Assembly (NCBI RefSeq): GCF_964340395.1
Contig: NC_135571.1
Location: forward strand, 10,631,440-10,646,439
Direction of reading: 5' to 3'
Source: Glandiceps talaboti
Taxonomy: Eukaryota > Hemichordata > Enteropneusta > Spengelidae
Length of the DNA: 15,000 nucleotides
Made by a program: the position numbers and the translations under genes. Of this stretch, positions 1 through 9,127 are shown piece after piece. Every line of letters starts with the position of its first letter. The stretch's first letter is position 1. Under the pieces are notes generated by a model. That model saw nothing but the letters and a program-made list of their open reading frames with translations, searched no databases and was not told where the DNA came from.

Positions 1-165
1 TGTGTGTGCGTGCATGCATGCATGCATGCATGCATGTATGTATGTATGTATGTATGTATGTATGTACGTATGTATGTATGTACATGTATGTATGTATGTG
101 CGTATGTATGTATGTGTGTATGTATGTATGTATGTATGTATGTATGTATGTATGTATGTGTGTGT
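1..165. repeat. TATG/TGCA tetranucleotide microsatellite
   Basis: Array of TATG units with interspersed TGTG and a TGCA block at about 12-35. It is open at the left window edge. It lies in gene 1, downstream in transcript sense of the last visible microexon. The three MYVC-type ORFs over it are pure repeat translation and are not genes. Confidence 0.97.
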
Positions 166-284
166 CTATATATACATTTTACATATATTGATTTAATACT
201 AATGTCATTATTGTATTAAAGATGAAGTATAGACAGCAAATTCCTTCAATCTAAATTTGATAGATATGAATATATAATACTCAC

Positions 285-314
285 GTGGCAGTGTTGTTGG
301 TGCAACTGTTGTGG
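285..314 (-). CDS. Microexon, 30 nt: Thr/Pro-rich stalk segment of the LamG protein
   Basis: Read on the minus strand, an acceptor (cattaccttacag) is followed by 30 nt and then a consensus donor gtgagt (279-284). Entered in phase 1 it reads TTVAPTTLP and leaves in phase 1, so it can be added or skipped without shifting the frame. It is nearly the same as the exon at 1942-1971 (TTEAPTTLP), including exon length, both splice sites and some flanking bases. Repeated Thr next to Pro suggests an O-glycosylated extracellular stalk; this is inferred from composition. The exon is last in the window, and the gene must continue to the left because no stop codon is reached. Transcript evidence is needed because 30-nt exons cannot be proven from sequence alone. 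Confidence 0.65.
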
Positions 315-375
315 CTGTAAGGTAATGTTGTAAGAAATTGTTACATTAACAATGTCAGGTATTTCATAATTGAAA

Positions 376-498
376 TGTGTGTGTGTGTGTGTGTATGTAT
401 GTGTGTGTGTGTGTGTCTGTATACATGTATGTATGTATGCATGTATGTATGTATGTATGTATGTATGTATGTATGTATGTATATGTATGTATGTATAT
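376..498. repeat. TG / TATG microsatellite
   Basis: A GT-rich block followed by TATG units. The array and the bases after it (tatatacattttacatat, then tattga) repeat the right-hand end of the first array (about 169-192). The two arrays are therefore parts of one local duplication of about 325 bp, not independent expansions. Confidence 0.95.
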
Positions 499-967
499 AC
501 ATTTTACATATATTGAGTTAATATATTTAAGTGAGATCAGAACTTGATAACTATTTCCCTGTGAACTCGTGCTAATGTTACATGTATGTGATTACAATTT
601 GTTCATGGATTATTCATAGAACTTCTTCTCCATTTTGATACAAATACTGCTACTACGAAACGAGGGTGACTACAGACTTTCAATTCAGTGGAACAATGTT
701 CTTATGTTTTACACAAACTTTTTTCTGTTAAAAATAAAAGCTAAATACAAACACTGGTAACGTGCAAGCATATAAAATTATACATTACATTTGAACACAA
801 AGTAGCAACACTGATGAGACAATGAAGATTTAAACACAAAACCTTTTCTTTGAGTTCACAGTGAGATAAAATGTATCATTTTATGTACCAGTGCCTATCA
901 GTGCCTGCATTTGGCTTATGTCAATCAGAACAAAAACATTGCATTAGATGCAAAAATCTCACGCTGC

Positions 968-1840
968 CTAATTGAAACTCTATAGTCACTCTAATTTGGT
1001 AGTAAACAACACCATGCTGCCTAATTGAAACTCTATAGTCACTCTGGTTTGGTAGTAACACCGCAGTGTCTAATTGAAACTCTATAGTCACTCTGGTTTG
1101 GTAGTAACACTGTACTGCCTAATTGAAACTCTATAGTCACTCTGGTTTGGTAGTAACATCGTACTGTCTAATTGAAACTCTATAGTCACTCTGGTTTGGT
1201 AGTAACATCGCACTGTCTAATTGAAACTCTATAGTCACTCTGGTTTGGTAGTAACATTGTACTGCCTAATTGAAACTCTATAGTTACTCTGGTTTGGTAG
1301 TAACATTGTACTGTCTAATTGAAACGCTATAGTCACTCTGGTTTGGTAGTTACATCGCACTGTCTAATTAAAACTATAGTCACTCTGGTTTGGTAGTAAC
1401 ATCGTACTGTCTAATTGAAACTCTATAGTTACTCTGGTTTGGTAGTAACATCGTACTGTCTAATTGAAACTCTATAGTCACTCTAGTTTGGTAGTAACAC
1501 CGTACTGCCTAATTGAAACTCTATAGTCACTTTGGTTTGGTAGTAACATCGTACTGTCTAATTGAAACGCTATAGTCACTCTGGTTTGGTAGTAACATCG
1601 CACTGTCTAATTGAAACTCTATAGTCACTCTGGTTTGGTAGTAACATCGCACTGTCTAATTGAAACTCTATAGTCACTCTGGTTTGGTAGTAACATCGCA
1701 CTGTCTAATTGAAACTCTATAGTCACTCTGGTTTGGTAGTAACATCGCACTGTCTAATTGAAACTCTATAGTTACTCTGGTTTGGTAGTAACATTGTGCT
1801 GTCTAATTGAAACTCTATAGTCTCTCTGGTTCGGTAGTAG
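968..1840. repeat. Minisatellite, 49-bp unit, 18 copies
   Basis: Tandem units, each beginning ctaattgaaactctatagtc and ending with a variable spacer before the next copy. Unit starts are at 968, 1021, 1070, 1119, 1168, 1217, 1266, 1315, 1364, 1411, 1460, 1509, 1558, 1607, 1656, 1705, 1754 and 1803. The period is 49 bp except for the first unit (53) and the ninth (47, a 2-bp deletion after taattaaaac). The last unit is partial and degenerate. The variable positions cluster in the spacer (cgca, cgta, tgta). It sits inside a gene 1 intron, ending about 100 bp from a microexon. Confidence 0.97.
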
Positions 1841-1941
1841 GTTTGCCAACAGAGTTTTGGAAATTTGAAATTTACATACAATTGTGTAAGTATAAAGTAT
1901 TGCCAGAATCAAACCTTGCAGACAGATATTGTTATACTCAC

Positions 1942-1971
1942 GTGGCAAAGTTGTTGGTGCTTCTGTTGTGG
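1942..1971 (-). CDS. Microexon, 30 nt: Thr/Pro-rich stalk segment of the LamG protein
   Basis: On the minus strand an acceptor (catttcattccag) precedes 30 nt followed by donor gtgagt (1936-1941). Phase 1 reading gives TTEAPTTLP. The preceding exon leaves one C, so the junction codon is C+CC = Pro. The joined linker therefore reads as an uninterrupted Pro/Thr series across three exons. It is closely similar to the exon at 285-314, which indicates exon duplication. Confidence 0.65.
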
Positions 1972-2983
1972 CTGGAATGAAATGTGGAATAAATATTCTG
2001 ATGTGTCACAGACGAAAAATAAGGACTGGTTTGCAATAATGACTTACAAAATATAACAATGCTATTGAAAATTCTTTAAGTTATTTATCTACTAATGCCT
2101 TTGTCAATGATGTGGAATGTCTACTATATACTTATGTACTTGTAATTATGAAATTAATGATTTCAAATATGAATTAAAGCTAATGCCTTTAAAAAAAAAC
2201 CCAGTAACATTGTTTTAATAAAAGAATAAGAAACATGGACAATTGCTTTAAAGGGGAAAACCACTCCAGGAAATAAAAGACATTTTTATAAAATATTGGT
2301 TCTGGAGTCTGGACACCTACAATTTGGTTCTGGACAGTCATGTCATGATTTTACATCACCTACAATTTCTTGTAATTTCAGAGAAACATCAAGTTGATCT
2401 TGTGTCTTTATATAGGGTATCTTTGCTGTGGGCCACATTGTCTCATCATGATAGGAGCAAGAAACGATTATTTATGATTGAAAAATGAATATTCATGAGA
2501 TGTTTACACTAAAGGGAATAAGCACTCATAAGTCATGAATATCATGTTACATGCAAATTTACCAATGTCTTTTTAACGACTTCTCCTGCTCATATAGTGA
2601 AGTGAACAGCAGTTGCTATAATTGTAGTAGCAATGTATCATAATGCACAGAAGTAATGAATGTGTCCATATTCACCTATTTTTTGTATGCTCATTTGCAT
2701 ACACAGCTGGTAACTATTTTGGTATGAACGTGTCATTTACACATTATATGACAAGTAAAAAATTTAATGCTAGTAGGCAACCAAAATTTGAATGAAAAAA
2801 CAAAATAATGGTGACAGTAGTAAAGCGAGTTCCAAAAACAATTTAGAACAAATCAATAAACGAAAATGAGTAGAACTTTTTGTACTTCAGAAGGGTCAAA
2901 ATAAAGCCATGCAAAAACCATGAGTGTTGTCTTTTAAGAGCAGAAACATATCTTAGTAGATGATACAGTATGGTGTTACTCAC
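1972..2983 (-). other. Intron of gene 1, no further feature seen
   Basis: AT-rich sequence between the 30-nt and 21-nt microexons. I found no repeats or convincing exon in it. A 63-codon plus-strand ORF (1865-2056) overlaps the microexon on the wrong strand and shows nothing recognisable. Confidence 0.5.
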
Positions 2984-3004
2984 GTTCTACAGTCGTTGGT
3001 GGCG
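2984..3004 (-). CDS. Microexon, 21 nt: Pro/Thr linker of the LamG protein
   Basis: A minus-strand acceptor with a good pyrimidine tract (ttttgttttgtcacag) is followed by 21 nt and donor gtgagt (2978-2983). In phase 1 it reads PPTTVE. Joining to the third LamG exon (which ends GAA G) gives codon G+CG = Ala. Joining to the next microexon gives C+CC = Pro. The reading frame stays open through both junctions, which is the main support. At 21 nt it is below the size most gene finders report. Confidence 0.62.
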
Positions 3005-3384
3005 CTGTGACAAAACAAAATAATGCACCATGAGACATTCACAGCACACAAATTGTTTTACAGTGCAATTAAATGACGAGGCCAATCAATATTCATTTAT
3101 GTTAATATTATGCAAATGTTATGTACATTTGGTGTATTGATTTTGCCACTATCTATATGCTATGTTTTTATATACTCAATCGTACTATGGATGTCTCAGG
3201 ATAAACTAATCCTAGGTCACTTAAGGGGTCCATAAGTCTTCCCTAGGGTAAAGCAAAATGGTGGATAATATGGCCTTGATTACCTCTGTCAATATGCAAA
3301 TCCTAAATTTGGTTTACAAAATAGGGATGAGGATTACTATAGGCTGGTAGTTTCGTTAAGCCACGGACAACTAACTAGACTAAC

Positions 3385-3433
3385 TAACCACAGACAACTA
3401 ACACAGTTAAACTGTGTTAGTTGTCTGTGGTTA
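3385..3433. repeat. 49-bp near-perfect palindrome
   Basis: Left arm taaccacagacaactaacac continues to agtt and pairs exactly with the right arm. The result is 24-bp arms around a single central A. A partial, diverged direct copy of the left arm (ttaagccacggacaactaac) lies just upstream at about 3355-3374. In RNA this would form a 24-bp hairpin with almost no loop. No terminal repeats or target duplications are obvious, so I cannot assign it to a transposon family. Confidence 0.95.
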
Positions 3434-3448
3434 AGCTAGCATGTGCCG

Positions 3449-3510
3449 TTGATTGATTGATTGAGTGATTGATTGATTGGTTGGTTGGTTGGTTGGTTGG
3501 TTGGTTGGTT
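3449..3510. repeat. GATT then GGTT tetranucleotide arrays
   Basis: Six or so GATT units (one altered to GAGT) change abruptly into about eight GGTT units. It is a compound microsatellite in a gene 1 intron, about 15 bp from the palindrome. Confidence 0.95.
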
Positions 3511-3725
3511 TACATATGTGGGGCTTTATCTCTTTTAGGTGACACAAATATCACTTGAACAGGTATACCTGCATTTACAATATTTTGTTTACTACGATCT
3601 GAAAATAAACACCTCTAAGGACAGGGATACCTAGTCTTCGTGTGTGTGGTGAGGTATAGCAAACCACAGAGTTAGAATTTGTACTGGTGTACAGTTTGTA
3701 ATACATGTATATTTATTTACTGTTT

Positions 3726-3893
<168 letters not shown>

Positions 3894-3928
3894 GACCACA
3901 TTCATTTACGAACAGAAAGACTGCTTAC

Positions 3929-4561
3929 CTTCGCCAATTTTACATTTTGCTTCGGCAACTTGCACTTCTGCAACTGATAATTCTTTGTTGTAAACTTGCA
4001 TACATGTGATCATGCCCCTGTAGTACCGCCCATCTCCTATACGTGCTCCCATTCTTGCTTCGTACTGTGTGGCTATTGTGGTCACCCCTATATTCATGGT
4101 CTGAACAACGTTGCCGTTCAGCCACAGCTTTGCCTCACCCGTGTTGTAGTTGTAAGAAGCACCTACAAAGTTCCAAGCATTTTGTGTCAACACATTTACG
4201 GCCAAGTATGTGGTGAAAGACAGATTACGTCTCACAAACCTGGCGAAGTGTTGAGTTGGTGCAGTCTGCCACATATGAGCTCCCCAACCATCTCGCTTGA
4301 AGTTGAAAATTGGACCAGAACTTCCAGTGGGATAAATGTATGCCAGGAGTGTGATGGAATATTGTGTGTCGTAAGCACCGTTGTTGGGAAATTCGATGTA
4401 CGAGTTAGCATTCCCTGCAAAGTTGTAAGCTCCAGTTCTTGTGCCTTGGGCATCGGCTACAAGGGATGCACCAACTGTCGAACCATGGTTACCATTTCCC
4501 GATGTATCTTGTAGGTTGAAGTCTTTATCCAGAGGCCAAAATGCAACTAGACCGGATGTCT
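3929..4561 (-). CDS. LamG-like exon C (third jellyroll domain) of a secreted modular protein
   Basis: Exon of 633 nt (211 codons) on the minus strand. Acceptor is ttcacttttag (cta at 4562-4564) and donor is gtaagc at 3923-3928, phase 1 at both ends. It encodes one whole domain of the LamG-like jellyroll (Laminin_G_3, concanavalin A-like lectin/glucanase) type. In order: LVAFWPLDKDF first strand, DTSGNGNHG loop, YIEFPNNGAYDTQYSIT, HMWQTAPTQHFARFV, NAWNFVGASYNYNTGEAKLW, LNGNVVQTMNIG and GARIGDGRYYRGMITCMQVY. A Cys in ITCMQVY and one near the end (AKCKIG) are placed as in related domains and may pair. Such domains bind ligands or mediate adhesion and are not usually enzymes. Its last 20 or so residues (ELSVAEVQVAEAKCKIG) differ clearly from the other two copies. 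Long plus-strand ORFs here are antisense shadows. Confidence 0.88.
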
Positions 4562-5236
4562 CTAAAAGTGAACGAAATTAAAGATAGGAAATTGATAAGC
4601 ATACTTAAAATTATATTACCAAGATCATTATAGAGTTTAAAGTACACACTTCGTAGCTTCTCTGTGTTTTGCTTACTGTAACAGTAAGACAAAATGCAAC
4701 CTTTAGGGTAAACCGTGACTTGGAACGAATTTAGGAGAAAACTAGTTGTAGTGATGGGTCTTACATACATAATTACAAGATTTGATTGGTAAGACTAAAG
4801 TGAAACAGGAATTCCCCATTACAAACTGTTTAGCCTGAAATAGATCTAGAATGTTGCTTTACCCAGAAAATCTTATGAGCATTCTTACATTTTATGCATC
4901 TGTTGTGATAAAGCATCATGCTAGTTGGTATGATTTAATTGCTACAGACGAGGAAATGTAGTAATAGAGGCAAGATTGTTGTCGAGCCAGGCGACCGTCT
5001 CTTTCAAGGTAGCTGGCTTTTTTTATCAGACGACACATTGAGGCGTTCTACAAGAGATATGTGCAGAATAGTAAACTTATAAACCACTTGCAACAAATAT
5101 ACAGTTACGTGACAAATTAATAATTATAAGCTACCAGATTCATGTGCTCAAAGGGAGCTATGCTAAATAGGAAAATTTTCAAACAGTAACCAACTGAAAT
5201 ATTACTAGTCAACTGACAAGTTATGCCAACATTTAC
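4562..5236 (-). other. Intron between LamG exons B and C
   Basis: 675 bp, homologous along its length to the intron at 5897-6535, with small indels. Shared blocks include aaagtacacact, tagcctgaaatagatctaga, attgaggcgttctacaag and the acceptor-side aagtgaa-gaaattaaagatagg. It has donor gtaaat at 5231-5236. I see no internal gene; the 81-codon ORF at 4525-4770 is an exon read-through. Confidence 0.75.
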
Positions 5237-5896
5237 CTTCAATGACTTCAGTAGGAGTAGGCTCAACTCCAATGTTACACTTTGCTTCTGCTTCTATCAT
5301 TTCAGCAGGTGTCAATTCTTGATCATAAACTTGCATACATGTGATCATGCCACTGTAGTACCGCCCATCTCCTATACGTGCCCCCATTCTGGCTTCGTAC
5401 TGTGTGGCTATCGTAGTCACCCCTATGTTCATGGTCTGAACAACGTTACCGTTCAGCCACAGCTTTGCCTCACCCGTGTTGTAGTTGTAAGAAGCACCTA
5501 CAAAGTTCCAAGCATTTTGTGTCAACACATTTACGGCCAAGGCTGTGGTGAAAGACAGACCACGTCTCACAAACCTGGCGAAGTGTTGAGTTGGTGCAGT
5601 CTGCCACATATGAGCTCCCCAACCATCTCGTTTGAAGTTGAAAATTGGACCAGAACTTCCAGTGGGATAAATGTATGCTAGGAGGGTGATTGAATATTGT
5701 GTGTCGTAAGCACCGTTGTTGGGAAATTCGATATACGAGTTAGCATTCCCTGCAAAGTTGTAAGCTCCAGTTCTTGTGCCTTGGGCATTGGCTACAAGAG
5801 ATGCACCAACTGTCGAACCATGGTTACCATTTCCCGATGTATCTTGTAGGTTGAAGTCTTTATCCAGAGGCCAAAAGGCAACGAGACTGGGTGTCT
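5237..5896 (-). CDS. LamG-like exon B (second jellyroll domain), chimeric copy
   Basis: Exon of 660 nt (220 codons), acceptor ttcacttttag (cta at 5897-5899), donor gtaaat (5231-5236), phase 1 at both ends. The domain has the same strand and loop order as exon C, beginning TPSLVAFWPLDKDF. It is 7 codons longer than exon A because of an in-frame insert after KCNIG reading VEPTPTEVIE, a small Pro/Thr linker before the next domain. Its first half shares diagnostic changes with exon C (GSTVG, GNANS, SSG), and its second half shares them with exon A (TTALAV, TPAEMIEAEAKCNIG). Private changes include VRRGL, ANAQG and RYYSG. No frameshift or stop is present, so it is probably functional. Confidence 0.88.
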
Positions 5897-6535
5897 CTAA
5901 AAGTGAATGAAATTAAAGATAGGAAATTTATAATACAACCAAGGTCATTGCAGTGTCTAAAGTACACACTGCTCAGCTTCTTTGTGTTTTCCTTACTCTA
6001 ACAGTTAGACTGAACCGTGACTCGGAAGGAATTCAAAAGAAAACTAGTTGTGATGATGTGTCTTACGTACATATAATTCTAAGATTTGATTGGTAGGACT
6101 AAAGTGAAAGAGGAATTCTCTAATACAAACTGTTTAGCCTGAAATAGATCTAGAATGTTGCTTAACCCCACAAAATCTTATGAGCATTCTTACATTTTAT
6201 GTATCTGTTGCGATAAAACACCATACTAGTTGGTAAGATTTTATTGCTACAGACGAGGAAATGTAGTAATAGTGGCACGATTGTTGTCGAGCAGACGACC
6301 CTCTCTTTCAAGGTAGCTGGCTTTTATTATCAGACGACATATTGAGGCGTTCTACAAGGGATATGTGCAGAATAGTAAACTTATAAACCAATTTCAACAA
6401 ATATACAATTACGTGACAAATTAATAAGCTACCAGATTCATGTACTCAAAGGGAGCTATGCTAAATAGGAAAAATTTTCAAACAGTAACCAACAGAAATA
6501 TTACTAGTCAACTGACAAGTTATGCCAACATTTAC
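5897..6535 (-). other. Intron between LamG exons A and B
   Basis: 639 bp, a homologue of the intron at 4562-5236 in the same orientation. Donor gtaaat at 6530-6535, acceptor cttttag at 5897-5903. It contains no coding signal of its own. Confidence 0.75.
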
Positions 6536-7174
6536 CTTCAACGATTCCAATGTTACACTTTGCTTCTGCTTCTATCATTTCAGCAGGTGTCAATTCTTGA
6601 TTATAAACTTGCATACATGTGATCATGCCCCTGTAGTACCGCCCATCTCCTATACGTGCTCCCATTCTTGCTTCGTACTGTGTGGCTATTGTGGTCACCC
6701 CTATGTTCATGGTCTGAACAACGTTACCGTTCAGCCACAGCTTTGCCTCACCCGTGTTGTAGTTGTAAGAAGCACCTACAAAGTTCCAAGCATTTTGTGT
6801 CAACACATTTACGGCCAAGGCTGTGGTGAAAGACAGATTACGTCTCACAAACCTGGCGAAGTGTTGAGTTGGTGCAGTCTGCCACATATGAGCTCCCCAA
6901 CCATCTCGCTTGAAGTTGAAAATTGGACCAGAATTTCCAGTGGGATAAATGTATGCCAGGAGTGTGATGGAATATTGTGTGTCGTAAGCGCCGTTGTTGG
7001 GAAATTCGATATACGAGTTACCATTCCCGGCAAAGTTGTAAGCTCCAGTTCTTGTGCCTTGGGCATCGGCTACAAGGGATGCACCAACTGCCGCACCATG
7101 GTTACCATTTCCCGATGTATCTTGTAGGTTGAAGTCTTTATCCAGAGGCCAAAATGCAACTAGGTTTGCACTTT
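6536..7174 (-). CDS. LamG-like exon A (first jellyroll domain)
   Basis: Exon of 639 nt (213 codons), minus strand, acceptor ttttttcag (ctg at 7175-7177), donor gtaaat (6530-6535), phase 1 at both ends. It begins SANLVAFWPLDKDFNLQDTS and ends AEAKCNIGIVE, a full LamG-like jellyroll domain with the two late Cys residues. The 5' end (SANL) and upstream intron differ from those of copies B and C, so this exon keeps the original 5' border of the array. Joined to exon 1, the first codon is G+AA = Glu, giving mature protein directly after the signal peptide. A 326-codon ORF running from here into the ATAC repeat upstream is an artefact of reading through the acceptor. Confidence 0.9.
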
Positions 7175-7326
7175 CTGAAAAAAATATAACGAATAAAAAT
7201 ATATAATAGATTACGAGTCTGCTAGAACTATTAGAATAGTAATCAGATACATTAAAACCCCACATACCATCATACTGTGTAAATTCATACATACAAACAT
7301 ACATACATACATACACACACACACAT

Positions 7327-7357
<31 letters not shown>

Positions 7358-7578
7358 TACATACATAAATACATACATACATACATACATACATACATAC
7401 ATACATACATACATACATACACACACACATACACACACACACATACATACATACATACATACATACATACATACATACATACATACATCACAAGTGCAAA
7501 TACTTGTATGCAGAGTATGCGACACTTGCACACAATCGTCGTGGGGTTCTGTCATAATATTTGTAATGTGAAACGTAC
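7175..7578 (-). other. Intron 1 of gene 1, with an ATAC microsatellite
   Basis: Bounded by gtacgt (7573-7578) and ttttttcag (7175-7183). About half of it (7286-7488) is tetranucleotide repeat. No other feature is seen. Confidence 0.7.
7286..7488. repeat. ATAC/ACAC microsatellite in intron 1
   Basis: About 200 bp of ATAC units with CACA blocks. It is the reverse complement of the TATG arrays elsewhere in the window, so on the transcribed strand it also reads GTAT. Translations such as MYVC and CVCV come only from the repeat. Confidence 0.97.
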
Positions 7579-7668
7579 CTGTAATGTATACAAAAATTGA
7601 CAAGACACATACTAATGTCTTGATATTTATCATTGTTGCAACAGTCCTTCTTGTAATATGTCAAGAAG
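7579..7668 (-). CDS. First coding exon of gene 1: 5' UTR end and signal peptide
   Basis: A minus-strand ATG at 7631-7633 opens MINIKTLVCVLSIFVYIT, followed by one base (G) and donor gtacgt, phase 1. The peptide has a Lys near the start and a hydrophobic core (LVCVLSIFVYI), as expected for an ER signal peptide. The phase matches exon A exactly. An in-frame TGA lies 30 nt upstream in the same exon, so this ATG is the likely true start. Upstream, ctctttccccag (ctg at 7669-7671) is a strong acceptor, so a separate noncoding 5' exon probably lies further right. CDS proper is 7579-7633. Its reading past the donor into intron 1 is spurious. Confidence 0.72.
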
Positions 7669-7879
7669 CTGGGGAAAGAGATGAAAAGGGTATGTAATAA
7701 TGAAAATTCGCAACCTTAATAGATCTTAATTTCAGCCAAGACCCCCCTTCCCCCCCCCCATGGCTTTGAGTGTTTTTTACTTTCCACATACTTTTTCACG
7801 ATGTTACATGTATTGTGAATCAATTCAATTTTTTCAGACTACCGTGAGGACTTTGATAACATTGACAGAGTTTGTGGAT

Positions 7880-7881
<2 letters not shown>
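7669..7881. other. Sequence upstream of gene 1 exon 1, no gene
   Basis: Contains the putative acceptor pyrimidine tract of exon 1 on the minus strand and a run of C residues broken by TT (7742-7759). No promoter element is convincing. Confidence 0.5.

Positions 7882-7940
<59 letters not shown>
7882..7940. repeat. (TGTC)n microsatellite abutting the retroelement
   Basis: About 15 perfect units of TGTC. The repeat stops exactly where Penelope-like coding homology begins (first in-frame codon at 7943, after a TAA formed at the junction). Confidence 0.97.
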
Positions 7941-7942
7941 AA

Positions 7943-8746
7943 TTACTTCGTCTACGTCGTATTTGTAGTAGTGATTTGGATTTCAGAAAAAGGTCTGCTG
8001 AATTTTGCACGTACTTCCATCAACGTGGTTATCCTATGTCTGTTACCAACGCGGCTTTACATAAAGTATCATCTTTGTCTAGGGAAGCTTGTATCAAATC
8101 ACATGATCAGAGGAGTAACAACAATCGTCCCATACTAGCTCTTACATACCATCCCTTTTCAACTAGAGTTAAAAACATAATATACAAGCATTTTAATATC
8201 TTACGTTCTAATAGGGTTACCAATTCATTGTTTCCTGCAGTACCATTAACAGCTTGGCGTCGTGATACCAGTCTTAGAGATATGGTGGTACGTACAGAAC
8301 AACGTGAATTGGAAGTTAATGCTGGTTCTTTTCCGTGCGATCGTACTCGATGTGGTACATGTCGTTTCATTATAAATACTAATCATGTTTTTGGCCCTAA
8401 GAACAGTGTGCCTGTTACAAGTAGATTTACTTGTATTAGTACTAATGTAGTGTATTGCATTACATGTCAAAAATGTGGTTTTCTATATATAGGTTCAACT
8501 GTACGTCGTCTTGGTGATCGTTTCGTGGAACATCTCCGTTTGACCAGACAAAAGAATCGTAACTATCCCGTATCTATGCATTTTATTACAAACGATCATA
8601 ATGTATCAGATATGTCCATTTCAGGAATTTGTAAGGTTTCTGGTGATGAGAAAGCTTTGAGGTTGAAGGAAGAAGAAATCATTTTCCGTCTTGGAACGCT
8701 GGAACCCCTTGGAATTAATAGATTATTCTCGTCTTTCCCAATCTAA
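7943..8746 (+). pseudogene. Penelope-like retroelement, 3' coding part: RT tail, Cys motif and GIY-YIG endonuclease
   Basis: Open frame from TTA at 7943 to TAA at 8744-8746, read without a Met start: LLRLRRICSSDLDFRKRSAE at the beginning, then a YFHQRGYP motif. This is the region after the reverse transcriptase palm in Penelope-like elements. Then come WRRDTSLRDMVVRT, a Cys cluster (CDRTRCGTC, about 8337-8363), CISTNVVYCITCQKC, and the GIY-YIG nuclease core with YIG at 8486-8494. The catalytic-type Arg (RRLGDRF), His (EHL), Glu (LKEEEIIF) and final Asn (GINRLF) are all present. Intact elements also encode RT upstream, which is missing here, so the copy is 5' truncated. No frameshift or internal stop is seen, which suggests a fairly young insertion. 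It lies upstream of gene 1 in opposite orientation. Confidence 0.85.
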
Positions 8747-8984
8747 TTATCATGATTATTGGGTATTTTTTTAAATTTCAGGCGTATTCTATTGGGTTCT
8801 ATTAGGTGCGTGCGAATTTAAGAACTTATCCCACGGTTTTGTTCCATTATATTTAGAAATGTTCGGGTGTTCACCTGGCATTTCTCTGTCTCGCCAATTT
8901 TTCCTTTGAAAAAGAATATTTATTCGAAACGTCGGATTTAACAGCTATATATACGGACTGGTTTATTAGTTCCTTATGCATTTC
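8747..8984 (+). mobile_element. 3' untranslated end of the Penelope-like element
   Basis: 238 bp between the stop codon and the next TATG array. It contains a hairpin (gaata-tt-tattc, 8914-8925) followed by gaaacgtcgg (8926-8935). This is a block often found after the GIY-YIG reading frame in this element class and resembles part of a hammerhead ribozyme. The element end is taken as the start of the microsatellite; target duplications cannot be seen because both flanks are repeats. Confidence 0.55.
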
Positions 8985-9042
8985 TATGTATGTATGTATG
9001 TATGTATGTATGTATGTATGTATGTATGTGTCTGTCTGTGTG

Positions 9043-9127
<85 letters not shown>

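Larger units (their letters stand above)
315..1941 (-). other. Intron of gene 1, holding a microsatellite and an 18-copy minisatellite
   Basis: Intron between the two 30-nt microexons, bounded by gtgagt (1936-1941) and ttacag (315-320). Besides the repeats listed separately I see no further exon. The stretch at 500-960 is AT-rich unique sequence with no recognisable coding signal. Confidence 0.6.

Noticed and set aside
968-1840. CRISPR-like array (regular 49-bp repeats)
   Set aside because: Core and spacer repeat together with near-identical spacers and lie in an animal intron. It is a minisatellite.
3996-4514. Long plus-strand ORFs over the LamG exons (172, 152 and 201 codons)
   Set aside because: Antisense shadows of the minus-strand LamG exons; no independent splice or family signal.
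6504-7484. A single 326-codon minus-strand gene with a MYVC repeat N-terminus
   Set aside because: It runs across the exon A acceptor and intron 1 microsatellite. The real N-terminus is the signal-peptide exon at 7579-7633.
7742-7759. C-rich run as a promoter element
   Set aside because: Simple homopolymer with no associated core promoter motif.
7976-8746. Complete small gene starting at 7976
   Set aside because: The first codon is TTG and homology extends upstream to 7943. It is the 3' part of a truncated retroelement, not a host gene.
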